Shown here: piece after piece, positions 1 to 10,179 of the stretch
Numbering within the stretch: the first letter of the stretch is position 1
How the letters are laid out: every line of letters starts with the position of its first letter
Assembly: GCF_030549525.1 (NCBI RefSeq)
Contig: NZ_CP130831.1
Coordinates: 2,133,501-2,197,500 of the forward strand
Direction of reading: 5' to 3'
Length of the DNA stretch: 64,000 bases
Source of the DNA: Stenotrophomonas sp. 704A1
GTDB taxonomy: Bacteria > Pseudomonadota > Gammaproteobacteria > Xanthomonadales > Xanthomonadaceae
Program-made: the position numbers and the translations under genes
Notes under the pieces: model-generated
Seen by the model: only the letters and a program-made list of their open reading frames with translations
Database searches by the model: none
Told to the model about the DNA's origin: nothing

Positions 1-699
1 CGCTACCAGCGCATCCGAGCCGCCGCGGCGGCCAGTGGTGCGCGCTTCCGCTACGAGGCCACGGTCGGCGCCGGCCTGCCGGTGATCACCACGCTGCGTG
101 ACCTGGTCGATACCGGCGATGAGGTGCTGGCGGTGGAGGGCATCTTCTCCGGCACGCTGGCCTGGCTGTTCAACCGCTTCGACGGCAGCCAGCCGTTCTC
201 GGCGCTGGTCGCGCAGGCACGCTCGATGGGCTACACCGAACCGGATCCGCGCGATGACCTGTCCGGTGTGGACGTGGCACGCAAGCTGGTGATCCTGGCC
301 CGCGAGGCCGGCCATGCGTTGAGCCTGGAGCAGGTGCAGGTGGAGAGCCTGGTGCCGGCACCGCTGCGCGAGGGCAGCGTGGAGGACTTCATGGCGCGGC
401 TGCACGCATCCGATGCCGGCCTGCTGCAACGGCTGCAGGATGCGCGTGCGCGCGGCGCGGTGCTGCGTTATGTCGCCCGCCTGGGCGCCGATGGCGCATC
501 GGTGGGCCTGCAGGAACTGCCGGCCGACCATGCCTTCGCCAACCTGCGGCTAACCGACAACGTGGTGCAGTTCCGCACCCGCCGCTACTGCGACAACCCG
601 CTGGTGGTGCAGGGCCCGGGTGCGGGGCCGGAAGTCACCGCTGCCGGTGTGTTCGCCGACCTGCTGCGGGTGGCTGCCGGCGAAGGAGCGCGCCTGTGA
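1..699 (+). CDS. thrA: Bifunctional aspartate kinase/homoserine dehydrogenase, C-terminal part
   Basis: The window opens inside this gene, and the frame is open from base 1. The visible 232 residues are the catalytic part of homoserine dehydrogenase, which reduces aspartate semialdehyde to homoserine in threonine and methionine synthesis. The segment [13 protein letters not shown] and the following [14 protein letters not shown] stretch (here [14 protein letters not shown]) are typical of this domain. The adjacent [20 protein letters not shown] segment carries the conserved acidic and lysine residues. That it is fused to aspartate kinase is inferred from the thrABC context, because the upstream part is not in view. 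The stop overlaps the thrB GTG start by four bases, so the genes are probably translationally coupled. Confidence 0.9.
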   Translation, partial: RYQRIRAAAAASGARFRYEATVGAGLPVITTLRDLVDTGDEVLAVEGIFSGTLAWLFNRFDGSQPFSALVAQARSMGYTEPDPRDDLSGVDVARKLVILAREAGHALSLEQVQVESLVPAPLREGSVEDFMARLHASDAGLLQRLQDARARGAVLRYVARLGADGASVGLQELPADHAFANLRLTDNVVQFRTRRYCDNPLVVQGPGAGPEVTAAGVFADLLRVAAGEGARL

Positions 700-1610
700 T
701 CGCACGTGCGTTCGCCCCGGCATCGGTGGCCAACGTGGCCGTGGGCTTTGACATCCTCGGTCACGCCATCGCCGGCGTCGGCGATACCGTGACGGTACGA
801 CGCATCGATACGCCGACGGTGCGCATCGATGCGATCCGTGGCAGCGCGGTCGCCTTGCCACTGGACGCGGCCGGCAATACCGCCGGTGCCGCATTGCTGT
901 CGCTGCGTGACGGTCTGGGCCTGGGCTTCGGCTTTGCCGTGGAGATCGACAAGGGCATTCCGTTCGGTTCGGGCATGGGCGGCTCGGCCGCGTCATGCGT
1001 GGCGGCCCTGGTCGCGGCCAACGCGCTGCTGGATGTGCCGTTGCCGCGCGAGGCCCTGTACCGGTACGCGCTCGATGGCGAAGCGGTGGCCAGCGGTGGC
1101 CGCCACGGCGACAACGTCGGCCCGTTGCTGCTGGGCGGGCTGGCGCTGTGCACGGCCGATCGGCTGCTGTCGATTCCGGTGCCGGCCGGCTGGCACAGCC
1201 TGCTGGTGCATCCACACGCAGTGCTGGAAACCCGGCGCGCGCGCCAGGCGTTGCAGGGCAGCTATGCCTTGGGTGAGTTCGTTGCCCAGAGCGCCAACCT
1301 GGCGCTGGTCCTGAGCGGCTGCCATCGCGGCGATGCCTCGCTGGTGCGTGCGGGCCTGCGCGATGTACTGGTGGAGCCGCGCCGGGCCGGGCTGATCACC
1401 GGCTTCGAGGCGGCACGCGACGCAGCGCTGTCGGCCGCTGCGCTGGGCGCCGGCATTTCCGGCGCCGGTCCCAGCGTGTTCGCCTGGTTCGAAGACGCTG
1501 ATCAGGCGCATGCCGCGGTGGCACCGGTGCGTGCGGCGTTCGCCGCTGCCGGCGTCGACAGCGATGCGTGGGTGTCGCCGCTGGATGCTGCGGGTGCGCG
1601 GCTGTGCTGA
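696..1610 (+). CDS. thrB: Homoserine kinase
   Basis: This is a GHMP-family kinase of 304 residues that phosphorylates homoserine to O-phosphohomoserine with ATP in the cytosol. The N-terminus [22 protein letters not shown] and the glycine-rich ATP loop near residues 88-98 ([14 protein letters not shown]) are the family signatures. The C-terminal [14 protein letters not shown] motif is also present. Translation starts at GTG inside the thrA stop (GTGA overlap). The gene lies between thrA and thrC in the usual thr operon order. Confidence 0.97.
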   Translation: MIARAFAPASVANVAVGFDILGHAIAGVGDTVTVRRIDTPTVRIDAIRGSAVALPLDAAGNTAGAALLSLRDGLGLGFGFAVEIDKGIPFGSGMGGSAASCVAALVAANALLDVPLPREALYRYALDGEAVASGGRHGDNVGPLLLGGLALCTADRLLSIPVPAGWHSLLVHPHAVLETRRARQALQGSYALGEFVAQSANLALVLSGCHRGDASLVRAGLRDVLVEPRRAGLITGFEAARDAALSAAALGAGISGAGPSVFAWFEDADQAHAAVAPVRAAFAAAGVDSDAWVSPLDAAGARLC

Positions 1611-1639
1611 ATCCTTCCCCTCTCCTGGAACCCTGTCCC

Positions 1640-2929
1640 ATGCAATTTGTTTCGACCCGAGGCCAAGCACCGGCCGTTGGCCTCAGCGCGGCGATCGCCG
1701 CCGGGCTGGCACCCGATGGCGGGCTGTACGTGCCCCAGGCGCTACCCGCGCCGCGTGCGCTACAGGCCGGCGCAACCCTGGCCGACACCGCCGCCGATCT
1801 GCTGGCGCCGTTCTTCGCCGGGGATGCGCTGGCAGAGGCGCTGCCGTCGATCTGCAGCGCGGCCTTCAACTTCCCGGTGCCGTTGCGCGCGCTCGCTGCC
1901 GGCGACCACGTGCTTGAGCTGTTCCATGGCCCGACGGCGGCCTTCAAGGACATCGGCGCGCGCTTCCTGGCCGGCACCCTGTCGCGGCTGCAGGCGGGCC
2001 AGGATCGCGACCTGACGATCGTGGTGGCCACCTCCGGCGATACCGGGGCTGCTGTGGCCGCGGCCTTCCACCGCCAGCCGGGGGTACGGGTGGTGGTGCT
2101 GTACCCCGACGGTCGCGTGTCACCGCGGCAGGCACATCAGCTGGGCTGCTTCGGCGACAACATCCGGGCACTGCGCGTGGCCGGTTCGTTCGATGACTGC
2201 CAGGCCATGGCCAAGCAGGCCCTGGCCGATCGCCCGCTGCAGGCACAGGTGCCGTTGAGTTCGGCCAACAGCATCAGCCTGGGCCGGCTGCTGCCGCAGA
2301 TGAGCTACTACGCGCACGCGGCGCTGGGCCACCACGCGCAGCATCGGCGCCGCCTCAACCTGGTGGTGCCGACCGGCAACCTCGGCAACGCGATGGCGGC
2401 GGTGCTGGCACGCGCACTGGGCGTGCCGATCGGCCAGATCGTGCTGGCCACCAATGCGAACGCCGTGCTGCCGTCCTACTTCAATGGCGGCGCGTACCAG
2501 CCGCAGGCCAGCGTTGCCACCGTTGCCAATGCGATGGATGTGGGCGCACCGAGCAACTTCGAGCGGCTGCGCTGGCTCTATCACGGCGATGACGCAGAGC
2601 TGCGCGCGGCGTTCCGTGCGTTCGCGGTGGACGACGTGACCATCCGCGCCACGATTGCGTCAGCGCATGCCAGCCGCGGCGAACGGGTGTGCCCGCACAC
2701 GGCCACGGCGGTAAAGGTGCTGCAGGACCTGCGCGCGGGCGGTGCCAAGGGCGACTGGGCGGTGGTGGCCACCGCGCATCCGGCCAAGTTCGAGGCCGTG
2801 GTCGAGCCGTTGATCGGTGAACCCGTGGCCGTGCCGCCGGCATTGGATGCGTTGTTGCAGCGGCCGGCGCATGCCGAACCGTTGGCGGCCGATTACGCGG
2901 CGTTGCGCGAGGTGTTGCTGCGTTGGTAG
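1640..2929 (+). CDS. thrC: Threonine synthase
   Basis: This PLP enzyme (429 residues) converts O-phosphohomoserine to threonine, the last step of the pathway. The ATG at 1640 was chosen because MQFVSTRGQAPAVGLSAAI matches the usual N-terminus, while the longer frame would run into thrB. The PLP lysine lies in HGPTAAFKDIGARF (about residues 97-110), and TSGDTGAAVAAAF and PTGNLGNAMAA are the cofactor phosphate-binding and substrate loops. The TAG stop is embedded in the GTAG that begins an intergenic palindromic repeat, so the repeat abuts the coding end exactly. Confidence 0.97.
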   Translation: MQFVSTRGQAPAVGLSAAIAAGLAPDGGLYVPQALPAPRALQAGATLADTAADLLAPFFAGDALAEALPSICSAAFNFPVPLRALAAGDHVLELFHGPTAAFKDIGARFLAGTLSRLQAGQDRDLTIVVATSGDTGAAVAAAFHRQPGVRVVVLYPDGRVSPRQAHQLGCFGDNIRALRVAGSFDDCQAMAKQALADRPLQAQVPLSSANSISLGRLLPQMSYYAHAALGHHAQHRRRLNLVVPTGNLGNAMAAVLARALGVPIGQIVLATNANAVLPSYFNGGAYQPQASVATVANAMDVGAPSNFERLRWLYHGDDAELRAAFRAFAVDDVTIRATIASAHASRGERVCPHTATAVKVLQDLRAGGAKGDWAVVATAHPAKFEAVVEPLIGEPVAVPPALDALLQRPAHAEPLAADYAALREVLLRW

Positions 2930-2989
2930 CGCCGAGCCATGCCCGGCTGCTGTTCGCGCACCACAGGTAGCGCCGGGCCATGCCCGGCG
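2926..2989 (+). repeat. Two SMAG-type (GTAG) palindromic repeats
   Basis: Two copies of a short GTAG-headed hairpin occur at about 2926-2949 and 2967-2989. Each reads GTAG followed by CGCCGGGC, ATG or CATG, and the complementary GCCCGGCG; the first copy has one arm mismatch (GAGCC). They fill the gap between thrC and the convergent regulator gene. They resemble the SMAG REP-like family known from Stenotrophomonas maltophilia and could act as a bidirectional terminator or mRNA stabiliser. Confidence 0.85.
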
Positions 2990-3000
2990 AGCGCAGCGGC

Positions 3001-3753
3001 TCAGATCAACCCTTCACCGGCCAGCCCGCGCAACCCGTCCTCGTCGAGGATCTCCACCACGTTCAGGTGGGGCAGGGCAATCAGCCCCTGCTGGCGCAGC
3101 TTGGTGAAGGTGCGGCTGACCGTTTCCATGGTCAGGCCCAGGTGGTCGGCGATATCGCCGCGGCCCATCGGCAGCGACACGCGCAGGCCGTCGCCGCCGA
3201 GCCGGGCCTCGCGTGCGGCCAGCCGCAGCAGGAAGTCGGCCAGTTTCTCCGCCGGTTGCAGCCGGGCCAGCGCCAGCGCGGCATCCTGTGCGGCGTCCAG
3301 CTCCTGGCAGGCGCGTTGCAGCAGCTTGCGTTCCAGGTGCGGGAAACGGGCGCGCAGGCCCTTCATCTGCGGCAGCGCGACGCGGCACACACGGCTATCG
3401 GCAATGGCCTCGATATCGTAGCGATGGTGGTCGCTGCCGCTCAGGCCCAGGTAGTCGCCCGGCAGCACGAAGCCGTTGATCTGGCGCCGGCCGTCAGCCA
3501 GCGTGCGCACCAGGCGCAGCGCACCGGCGGTCAATGTATAGACATGCTGGCGTTCTTCGCCGGTCCGGGCCAGCGTGCCGCCCATCGTCACCTGCTGCGA
3601 AACAGTGACCTGCTCCAGCGCCTGCACTTCATCGGGCGACAGCGCCGAGCACACCGCAAGGTGGCGAACCGAGCAGTGCAGGCAGTCCAGCGTGGTGCAG
3701 GACGGCGCAGCGGGATCGTTGGCGGCGGGCGGGGCGCCGGAAGGCCGGGACAT
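3001..3753 (-). CDS. Crp/Fnr-family regulator with an FNR-like iron-sulfur cysteine set
   Basis: A 250-residue regulator with an N-terminal cysteine cluster (C19, C24, C27, C35), a cyclic-nucleotide-type beta barrel (about 45-150) and a C-terminal winged helix. A further cysteine, C123, aligns with FNR C122. The recognition helix TMETVSRTF has the Glu-Ser-Arg pattern that reads TTGAT in FNR. E. coli FNR spaces its N-terminal ligands CX2CX5C, whereas here it is CX2CX7C. An oxygen-labile 4Fe-4S cluster is therefore likely but not certain. The gene diverges from hisS and converges on thrC. It may be the organism's anaerobic regulator; it lacks features that would make it the cAMP or c-di-GMP-binding Clp. 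Confidence 0.85.
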   Translation of the reverse strand: MSRPSGAPPAANDPAAPSCTTLDCLHCSVRHLAVCSALSPDEVQALEQVTVSQQVTMGGTLARTGEERQHVYTLTAGALRLVRTLADGRRQINGFVLPGDYLGLSGSDHHRYDIEAIADSRVCRVALPQMKGLRARFPHLERKLLQRACQELDAAQDAALALARLQPAEKLADFLLRLAAREARLGGDGLRVSLPMGRGDIADHLGLTMETVSRTFTKLRQQGLIALPHLNVVEILDEDGLRGLAGEGLI

Positions 3754-3892
3754 GTTGCGTGGGCGTATCGCGGGCGGGGGAGGCCTTTATGATACTTCAA
3801 GCGGCCGTTGCACCCGAATTCCACGGCCACGCGATGCGGGGCGCTAGAATGTCGCCCCCTCCCACGTCCCCGTTCCCGCAGGAGTTCCGCCC

Positions 3893-5299
3893 GTGATCAA
3901 GCCCCGTACCCCGCCCGGCACCCTTGAACTGCTGCCGCGCGAGCAGATTGCGTTCCAGCGCATGCTGGACGTCATCCGCCGCAACTACGAGCGCTTCGGG
4001 TTCCTGCCGGTGGAGACGCCGGTGTTCGAGCTGTCCGACGTCCTGCTGACCAAGTCCGGGGGCGAGACCGAGCGCCAGGTGTACTTCGTGCAGTCCACCG
4101 GCGCGCTGGCCAATGCGGCCGAGTCGGGCGACCGATCGCTGCCGGAGATGGCGCTGCGCTTCGACCTGACCGTGCCGCTGGCGCGTTACGTGGCCGAGCA
4201 CGAACACGAACTGACCTTCCCGTTCCGCCGCTACCAGATGCAGCGCGTCTATCGTGGCGAGCGTGCCCAGCGCGGTCGATTCCGCGAGTTCTACCAGTGC
4301 GACATCGACGTGATCGGCAAGGACAGCCTGAGCGTGCGTTATGACGCCGAAGTGCTGGCGGTCATCCACGCGGTGTTCTCGGAGCTGCGTATCGGCGATT
4401 TCAGCATCCAGTTGAACAACCGCAAGCTGATGCGGGGCTTCTTCGAGGCCCAAGGCGTCATTGATGGCGATCTGCAGGCCTTGGTGCTTCGGGAAGTGGA
4501 CAAGCTGGACAAGCGCGGTCCCGATTACGTGCGTGAGACTCTCGTTGGGCCAGATTTTGGTTTAGAGCCTGCGGCAGTTCAGCGCATCCTCGACTTCGTT
4601 GAGATTCGTTCGAGTTCTTTCGACGACGCACTCGCCAAGATCGACAAGGTGGTCGACGCGGTTCAGTCTCTGAGCGGTGGCAGCGAGCAATTGCACGCAG
4701 GTGCCGCCGAGCTGCGTGAAGTGCTGCAGCTGGTGCAGGCACTGGGCGTGCCGGAAAGTGCCTACTGCCTCAATTTCTCGATTGCGCGCGGCCTGGATTA
4801 CTACACCGGTACTGTCTACGAAACCACCCTGACCGATCACCCGCAGATCGGTTCGATCTGCTCCGGTGGCCGCTACGAGGATCTGGCCAGCCACTACAGC
4901 AAGTCGAAGCTGCCCGGCGTGGGCATCTCCATCGGCCTGTCGCGCCTGTTCTGGCAGCTGCGCGAAGCCGGCTTGATCGACGGCATCGAGGCCAGCAGCG
5001 TGCAGGCACTGGTGGCGCTGATGGACGAACAGGGCATGCCGGAATCGTTGGATATCGCCCGTCGCCTGCGCGCCGGCGGCATCAACACCGAAGTGCAGAT
5101 GGAGCCGAAGAAGATCGGCAAGCAGTTCCAGTACGCGGCCAAGGCCGGCATCCGCTTCGTCGCGCTGGCTGGCGAGGACGAGCTGGCGCGCGGCGTGGTG
5201 GCGGTGAAGGATCTGCTGCGCGAGCAGCAGTTCGAAGTCTCCCGCGACGAGCTGGCCAGCACCCTGCAGGTCGAGCTGGAACAGTCGAAGGTGATGTGA
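3893..5299 (+). CDS. hisS: Histidyl-tRNA synthetase
   Basis: A class II synthetase of 468 residues that charges tRNA-His. Motif 2 is seen in [18 protein letters not shown] and the histidine-binding motif in [12 protein letters not shown]; a C-terminal anticodon-binding domain follows (about 375-460). The GTG start is preceded by CAGGAG with good spacing. Codon use over roughly 4530-4640, in the insertion domain, is unlike the rest of the gene, with codons such as TTT, GGT, TTA, CCT and ATT in a run. A strong hairpin terminator follows the stop. The next gene downstream belongs to histidine synthesis. Confidence 0.97.
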   Translation: MIKPRTPPGTLELLPREQIAFQRMLDVIRRNYERFGFLPVETPVFELSDVLLTKSGGETERQVYFVQSTGALANAAESGDRSLPEMALRFDLTVPLARYVAEHEHELTFPFRRYQMQRVYRGERAQRGRFREFYQCDIDVIGKDSLSVRYDAEVLAVIHAVFSELRIGDFSIQLNNRKLMRGFFEAQGVIDGDLQALVLREVDKLDKRGPDYVRETLVGPDFGLEPAAVQRILDFVEIRSSSFDDALAKIDKVVDAVQSLSGGSEQLHAGAAELREVLQLVQALGVPESAYCLNFSIARGLDYYTGTVYETTLTDHPQIGSICSGGRYEDLASHYSKSKLPGVGISIGLSRLFWQLREAGLIDGIEASSVQALVALMDEQGMPESLDIARRLRAGGINTEVQMEPKKIGKQFQYAAKAGIRFVALAGEDELARGVVAVKDLLREQQFEVSRDELASTLQVELEQSKVM

Positions 5300-5330
5300 C
5301 CGCCCGCGTCCACCACGCCGCCGATCAACA

Positions 5331-5363
5331 CAGACGCCCACCACCCGGTGGGCGTCTGCGTTT
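5331..5363 (+). terminator. Intrinsic terminator after hisS
   Basis: A perfect 12-bp stem (CAGACGCCCACC at 5331-5342 with its complement at 5347-5358) closes a four-base loop and is followed by CGTTTA. The T tract is short, so efficiency is uncertain. Confidence 0.8.
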
Positions 5364-5432
5364 ACGGGACACGGCGGTCGGGTCCGCGCCCGGCCGCGTG
5401 GCGTGATTTGACGCACTGCGCAAGAATGCGCT

Positions 5433-5456
5433 AATGTACTAACGCGCTATTACATT
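5433..5456. promoter_or_regulatory. 24-bp near-palindrome, candidate operator for the TrpR-like protein
   Basis: The site has perfect outer half-sites AATGTA and TACATT and matches its own reverse complement at 20 of 24 positions. It lies in an AT-richer patch 18 bp upstream of the TrpR-like gene. The inner GTACTA half resembles the ACTAG half-site of trp operators. Autoregulation, and control of the his operon that follows, are inferred. Confidence 0.6.
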
Positions 5457-5474
5457 GATGCAAGAGTCCTGCCC

Positions 5475-5783
5475 GTGAAAGCCCGTCCCGACATCACCGC
5501 CAAAGACCCCAAGGCCGACCTGCAGGCGCTGGCCCAGGCCTTCGCCGCCCTGCGCGAACCGGAGCAGGTCGAAGCTTTCCTGCGTGACCTGTGCACCCCG
5601 GCCGAACTGGAAGCCATGGCCGACCGCTGGAAGGTGGTGCCGCTGCTGCAGCAGGGCGTGCCCTACCGCGAAATCCATGAACGCACCGGTGTCAGCGTGA
5701 CCACCACCGGGCGGGTGGCGCGCACGCTCGAGCACGGCCATCGAGGCTATGCCGCTGCCATCGACCGCCTTGCCGCGCGCTGA
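5475..5783 (+). CDS. TrpR-like (YerC/YecD family) helix-turn-helix protein
   Basis: A 102-residue all-helical protein with TrpR-fold features. The segment [47 protein letters not shown] matches the TrpR/YerC helix-turn-helix, with recognition helix near residues 68-83. The start is GTG. It sits immediately upstream of hisG, with 34 bp between its stop and the hisG ATG, and has a 24-bp near-palindrome in front. This placement suggests control of the histidine operon. The ligand is unknown, and the tryptophan-pocket residues of TrpR cannot be assigned with confidence here. It is unlikely to be TrpR itself, given the family signature and location. Confidence 0.85.
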   Translation: MKARPDITAKDPKADLQALAQAFAALREPEQVEAFLRDLCTPAELEAMADRWKVVPLLQQGVPYREIHERTGVSVTTTGRVARTLEHGHRGYAAAIDRLAAR

Positions 5784-5817
5784 TCCGCGCCCCGTTCCGA
5801 CCTTCGAGACCTCCCCC

Positions 5818-6729
5818 ATGAGTGCAACCCAGGCAGCGCCGGCGCGAGACCGGCTGCGTATCGCCATCCAGAAGAGCGGCCGGCTGGCCGAACCCGCCCG
5901 CAACCTGCTCAGCGCCTGTGGCCTGAGCTGGCGCGAAAGCCGCGACAAGCTGTTCTGCTACGGCGAGTCGCTGCCGGTGGACCTGCTGCTGGTGCGCGAC
6001 GACGACATCCCCGGCCTGATCGCCGACGGCGTCTGCGACCTCGGCATCGTCGGCCGCAACGAACTGGATGAGCAGGCCGCTGCACGTCGCCAGCTCGGCC
6101 TGCCCGATGCCTACCAGGCGCTGCGCGGGCTGGGCTTCGGCCAGTGCCGGCTGATGCTGGCGGTGCCGGAGGAGTGGCAGTGGCAGGGGCCTGCGCAGCT
6201 GGCGGGCACGCGCATCGCTACCAGCTACCCGGCCATCCTCAGCCAGTGGCTGGCGGCGCAAGGCGTGCAGGCACAGGTGGTGGAGCTGTCCGGTTCGGTC
6301 GAGATCGCTCCCCGCCTGGGTACCGCCGACCTGATCTGCGACCTGGTTTCCAGCGGTGCCACGCTGCGCGCCAACCAGTTGACCCCGGTGCACAACCTGC
6401 TGGACAGCGAAGCGGTGCTGGCAGGTGCGGTGCGCATTCCCGACGACGCCCGCGGCGCGCTGCGCAGCATGCTGCTGCGCCGGCTGGACGGTGTGGTGCA
6501 GCGCCAGGACCGCAAGCTGCTGATGTTCCGCGCGGCCGAAGACCGCGTGGCGGCGTTGGCAGACCTGTTGGCCGATGCCGAGCCGTTGGTGCGTTTGCCA
6601 GCCGATGGCGGCGCGTTGCGGCTGCAGACCATGTGCCCGGGGCCATTGACCTGGCAGCGCATGGAAGAGCTGGAGCGCGCCGGTGCGCAGGGCCTGATGG
6701 TACTGAGCGTGGAGCGGTCGCTGGCATGA
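5818..6729 (+). CDS. hisG: ATP phosphoribosyltransferase, long form
   Basis: Catalyses the first, feedback-regulated step of histidine synthesis, joining ATP and PRPP. It is 303 residues long, which is the long form with a C-terminal ACT-like regulatory domain, so no HisZ is needed. The N-terminus [19 protein letters not shown] and the central [27 protein letters not shown] loop are family signatures. The ATG at 5818 fits the alignment better than an upstream start that would overlap the TrpR-like gene. The stop overlaps the hisD start (ATGA). Confidence 0.97.
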   Translation: MSATQAAPARDRLRIAIQKSGRLAEPARNLLSACGLSWRESRDKLFCYGESLPVDLLLVRDDDIPGLIADGVCDLGIVGRNELDEQAAARRQLGLPDAYQALRGLGFGQCRLMLAVPEEWQWQGPAQLAGTRIATSYPAILSQWLAAQGVQAQVVELSGSVEIAPRLGTADLICDLVSSGATLRANQLTPVHNLLDSEAVLAGAVRIPDDARGALRSMLLRRLDGVVQRQDRKLLMFRAAEDRVAALADLLADAEPLVRLPADGGALRLQTMCPGPLTWQRMEELERAGAQGLMVLSVERSLA

Positions 6730-8021
6730 ATCGTCTGATCTGGTCACACCTTGATGACGCTGCGCGCGGTGCAGCCCTGACCCGCCCGGTGCAGGCCGTT
6801 GCACAGCAGACCCGCCAGGCGGTGGCGGCGCTGATCGCGCAGGTGCGCGCTCAGGGCGATGAGGCACTGCGTTCGATCACCGCGCGCTTCGATGGCGTCG
6901 CGCTGGACGGCTTTGAAGTCACCGACGCCGAATTCGCCGCTGCCGAAGCGACGATTCCGGCGACGCTTCGCCAGGCCATGGTCGACGCGGCCGACCGCAT
7001 CACGCGCTTCCACCGCGCCGGCATGGGCCAGGGCTATGCTGTTGAAACCGCGCCGGGCGTGGTCTGCGAACGCATGCTGCGGCCGATCGGCCGGGTCGGC
7101 CTGTATGTGCCGGCCGGCAGCGCGCCGCTGCCCTCGACCGCGCTGATGCTGGGCGTTCCCGCACGCCTGGCCGGGTGCCCGCAGGTGGTGCTGTGCACGC
7201 CGCCGCGTGCCGATGGCACGGCTGATCCAGCGGTGCTGGTGGCAGCGCGCCTGACCGGCGTGCAGCGCGTGTTCAAGCTGGGCGGTGCGCAGGCAATCGC
7301 TGCGATGGCCTACGGTACCGCCAGCATCCCGGCCTGCGACAAGCTGTTCGGGCCGGGCAACAGTTTCGTGACCGAGGCCAAGCAGCAGGTCGCGCAGGAC
7401 GGTGCAGCGGCGATCGACATGCCGGCCGGTCCATCCGAGGTGCTGGTGATCGCCGACGCCGGTGCCACCCCTGCCTTCGTAGCCGCCGATCTGCTGTCGC
7501 AGGCCGAGCACGGCCCGGATTCGCAGGTCGTGCTGCTCACCGATGATGCGGCGATGCTGGCCGCGGTCGAGGCGGAGGTGCAGCGCCAGCTCGCACGGCT
7601 GCCGCGGCAGGAGATCGCGCGGCAGGCGCTGTCGGCTTCGCAGCTGATCCTGGTGGACACGCTGGATGATGCGTTCGCCATCAGCAACCGCTACGCGCCC
7701 GAGCACCTGATCCTGGCGCTGCGCGAACCCCGCCGTTGGCTGGACCAGGTGCAGGCGGCCGGCTCGGTGTTCCTGGGTGACTACACGCCTGAAGCCCTGG
7801 GCGACTATTGCAGCGGCACCAACCACGTGCTGCCCACCGCGGGTGCTGCGCGTGCCTACAGCGGGGTCAGCGTGGCCAGCTTCCAGAACCTGATCAGCGT
7901 GCAGAGCGCCAGCGCAGAGGGCCTGGCCGCGATAGGTGGCTGCGCGCGCATCCTGGCCCGTGCCGAAGGCCTGGACGCGCACGAACGGGCGGTGGCGCTG
8001 CGCATGGAGGTGGCCGCATGA
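6726..8021 (+). CDS. hisD: Histidinol dehydrogenase
   Basis: A zinc enzyme of 431 residues that oxidises histidinol to histidine in two NAD-dependent steps. The start is the ATG at 6726 in the hisG stop overlap. [39 protein letters not shown] and [17 protein letters not shown] are the family signature blocks, and [10 protein letters not shown] and SGTNHVLPT carry the expected zinc and catalytic histidines. The stop overlaps hisC by four bases. Confidence 0.97.
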   Translation: MNRLIWSHLDDAARGAALTRPVQAVAQQTRQAVAALIAQVRAQGDEALRSITARFDGVALDGFEVTDAEFAAAEATIPATLRQAMVDAADRITRFHRAGMGQGYAVETAPGVVCERMLRPIGRVGLYVPAGSAPLPSTALMLGVPARLAGCPQVVLCTPPRADGTADPAVLVAARLTGVQRVFKLGGAQAIAAMAYGTASIPACDKLFGPGNSFVTEAKQQVAQDGAAAIDMPAGPSEVLVIADAGATPAFVAADLLSQAEHGPDSQVVLLTDDAAMLAAVEAEVQRQLARLPRQEIARQALSASQLILVDTLDDAFAISNRYAPEHLILALREPRRWLDQVQAAGSVFLGDYTPEALGDYCSGTNHVLPTAGAARAYSGVSVASFQNLISVQSASAEGLAAIGGCARILARAEGLDAHERAVALRMEVAA

Positions 8022-9109
8022 GCGCCATCAATGACGTGCTGGCGCTGGTGCGCCCGGACCTGCAGGCCTTCGCCGGGTACAGCTCGGCGCGCAGTGCGGC
8101 GGTACAGGGCGATGTCTGGCTGAACGCCAATGAATCGGCCTGGGCCAATCCGGCCGATGCCAGCGGCGCCAGCCGGCGCTATCCGGAACCGCAGCCCGGC
8201 GCGCTGCGTGCCGCGCTGGCTGCGCTGTACCAGGTGCAGCCGGACCAGCTGCTGCTGGGCCGGGGCAGCGACGAGGCCATCGATCTGCTGGTGCGCGCAC
8301 TGTGCGTGCCCGGCCGCGATGGCGTGCTGGTCACCCCGCCGGTGTTCGGCATGTACGCCGTCTGCGCCAACCTGCAGCGCGCGCCGCTGATCGAAGTGCC
8401 GCTGGTGGACAACGCGCAGGGCCTGCGCGCCGACCTGGACGCCGTGATCGCCACGGCCAAGGCGCGGTCGGCGAAGCTGGTGTTCCTGTGCGCGCCGTCC
8501 AATCCGGCCGGCAGTGACATCGCCCTGGCCGAGGTCGAACGTGTCGCCGGCGCGCTGCGCGGCCAGGCGCTGGTGGTGGTGGACGAGGCCTATGTGGAGT
8601 ATGCCGGGCGCGCGTCGGCCACCACCTTGCTGGGTACCCACGCCAACCTGGCGGTGCTGCGCACCCTGTCCAAGGCCCATGCGCTGGCTGCTGCCCGGAT
8701 CGGTACGCTGATCGCCGCACCGGAACTGATTGCGGTGCTGCGACGCTGCCAGGCCCCGTACCCGGTGCCGACACCGTGCGCGGAACTGGCCGTGCAGGCA
8801 CTGCAGCCGGCTGCGCTGGCACGCACCGCCGAGCGCGTGGCCACCGTCATCGCCGAGCGCGAACGCCTGCGCGCGGCACTGGCCGGCCTGCCCGGGGTAC
8901 GCCGCGTGTACGCCTCGGCCGGCAACTACCTGCTGGTCCGCTTCGCCGACGCCCAGGCCGCCTTCGACACGCTGCTGGCGGCGGGGGTGGTGGTACGCGA
9001 CCAGCGCGCCGCGCCGCAGCTGGATGACGCGCTGCGCATCAGCATCGGCAGCCCCGAGGAGAACGACCGCATGCTGGCCGCGCTGTCGGCGCGGAGGGCC
9101 GCGGCATGA
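8018..9109 (+). CDS. hisC: Histidinol-phosphate aminotransferase
   Basis: A fold-type I PLP aminotransferase of 363 residues that converts imidazole-acetol phosphate to histidinol phosphate. [12 protein letters not shown], the [17 protein letters not shown] block, [10 protein letters not shown] and the PLP lysine in [16 protein letters not shown] are all visible. The ATG at 8018 lies in the ATGA overlap with hisD. The stop overlaps the hisB start. Confidence 0.96.
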   Translation: MSAINDVLALVRPDLQAFAGYSSARSAAVQGDVWLNANESAWANPADASGASRRYPEPQPGALRAALAALYQVQPDQLLLGRGSDEAIDLLVRALCVPGRDGVLVTPPVFGMYAVCANLQRAPLIEVPLVDNAQGLRADLDAVIATAKARSAKLVFLCAPSNPAGSDIALAEVERVAGALRGQALVVVDEAYVEYAGRASATTLLGTHANLAVLRTLSKAHALAAARIGTLIAAPELIAVLRRCQAPYPVPTPCAELAVQALQPAALARTAERVATVIAERERLRAALAGLPGVRRVYASAGNYLLVRFADAQAAFDTLLAAGVVVRDQRAAPQLDDALRISIGSPEENDRMLAALSARRAAA

Positions 9110-10179
9110 CCCCGATCCTGTTCATCGACCGCGACGGCACGCTCATCGAGGAGCCGGCCGATTTCCAGATCGACGCCTACGAGAAGCTGCGCTTCGTACC
9201 GCAGGTGATTCCGGCGCTGCTGAAGCTGCGCGACGCCGGTTACCAGTTCGTGATCGTCACCAACCAGGATGGGCTGGGCAGCGACAGCTACCCGCGCGCC
9301 AGTTTCGATGGTCCCAATGACCTGATGCTGCAGATCTTCCAGAGCCAGGGCATCATCTTCCGTGACGTGCTGGTGGACTGCAGCTGGCCGCAGGACAACG
9401 CGCCCACGCGCAAGCCGGGCATCGGCCTGATGACCGCCTACCTGCAGGACCGCAGCATCGACTGGGCGCGCTCGGGCATGGTGGGCGACCGCATCACCGA
9501 CCTGCAGTTCGCCGACAATCTCAACATCCGCGGGTTCCAGCTGCGTACCGAGCAGTTCGGCGGCGCGTGGGACTGGCCGGGCATCGCCCACGCGCTGGCC
9601 GATGCGCCGCGCACCGCCGTGGTCCAGCGCAACACGAAAGAGACCAGGATCCGCGTCGAACTGGATCTGGACCGTGCCGGTGATGCGCGCATCGCCACCG
9701 GGCTGCCGTTCTTCGACCACATGCTGGAACAGATCGGCAAGCACGCAGGGTTCGCCCTGGACATCCAGGCCGAGGGTGACCTGCACATCGACGAACACCA
9801 CACCATCGAGGATACCGGGCTCGCGCTGGGCCAGGCGCTGCGCGAGGCGCTGGGTGACAAGCGCGGCATCGGCCGCTACGGCTTCACCCTGCCGATGGAC
9901 GAAACCCTGGCCAGCGCCGCACTGGACTTCAGTGGCCGCCCGTACTTCGTGTTCGAAGGCGAGTTCAAGCGCGAGCGGGTAGGGGACATGCCCACCGAGC
10001 TGGTGCCGCACTTCTTCCGTTCGCTGTGCGATGCCAGTGGCCTGAACCTCAACCTGCAGGTGCGCGGCGACAACGATCACCACAAAGTGGAAGCCTGCTT
10101 CAAGGCGCTGGCGCGTGCACTGCGCCCGGCGCTGGCCCGGCAGGGCACCGCGCTGCCGAGCACCAAGGGGGCGCTGTGA
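9106..10179 (+). CDS. hisB: Bifunctional histidinol-phosphatase/imidazoleglycerol-phosphate dehydratase
   Basis: A fusion of 357 residues. The N-terminal HAD phosphatase (about 1-165) has the nucleophile motif FIDRDGTL and removes phosphate from histidinol phosphate. The C-terminal dehydratase (about 170-357) has the metal-binding [13 protein letters not shown] and [13 protein letters not shown] motifs and makes imidazole-acetol phosphate. The fused form is the enterobacterial and xanthomonad arrangement. It overlaps hisC and hisH by four bases each. Confidence 0.97.
   Translation: MTPILFIDRDGTLIEEPADFQIDAYEKLRFVPQVIPALLKLRDAGYQFVIVTNQDGLGSDSYPRASFDGPNDLMLQIFQSQGIIFRDVLVDCSWPQDNAPTRKPGIGLMTAYLQDRSIDWARSGMVGDRITDLQFADNLNIRGFQLRTEQFGGAWDWPGIAHALADAPRTAVVQRNTKETRIRVELDLDRAGDARIATGLPFFDHMLEQIGKHAGFALDIQAEGDLHIDEHHTIEDTGLALGQALREALGDKRGIGRYGFTLPMDETLASAALDFSGRPYFVFEGEFKRERVGDMPTELVPHFFRSLCDASGLNLNLQVRGDNDHHKVEACFKALARALRPALARQGTALPSTKGAL

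Noticed and set aside
3785..3800. FNR box (TTTAT-GATAC-TTCAA region) in the hisS/FNR-like intergenic region
   Set aside because: The half-sites deviate from TTGAT/ATCAA and the spacing is five instead of four bases.
5300..5474. Histidine-rich leader peptide or attenuator before the his operon
   Set aside because: The only strong hairpin (5331-5358) belongs to the end of hisS, and no short frame with a run of His codons is present.
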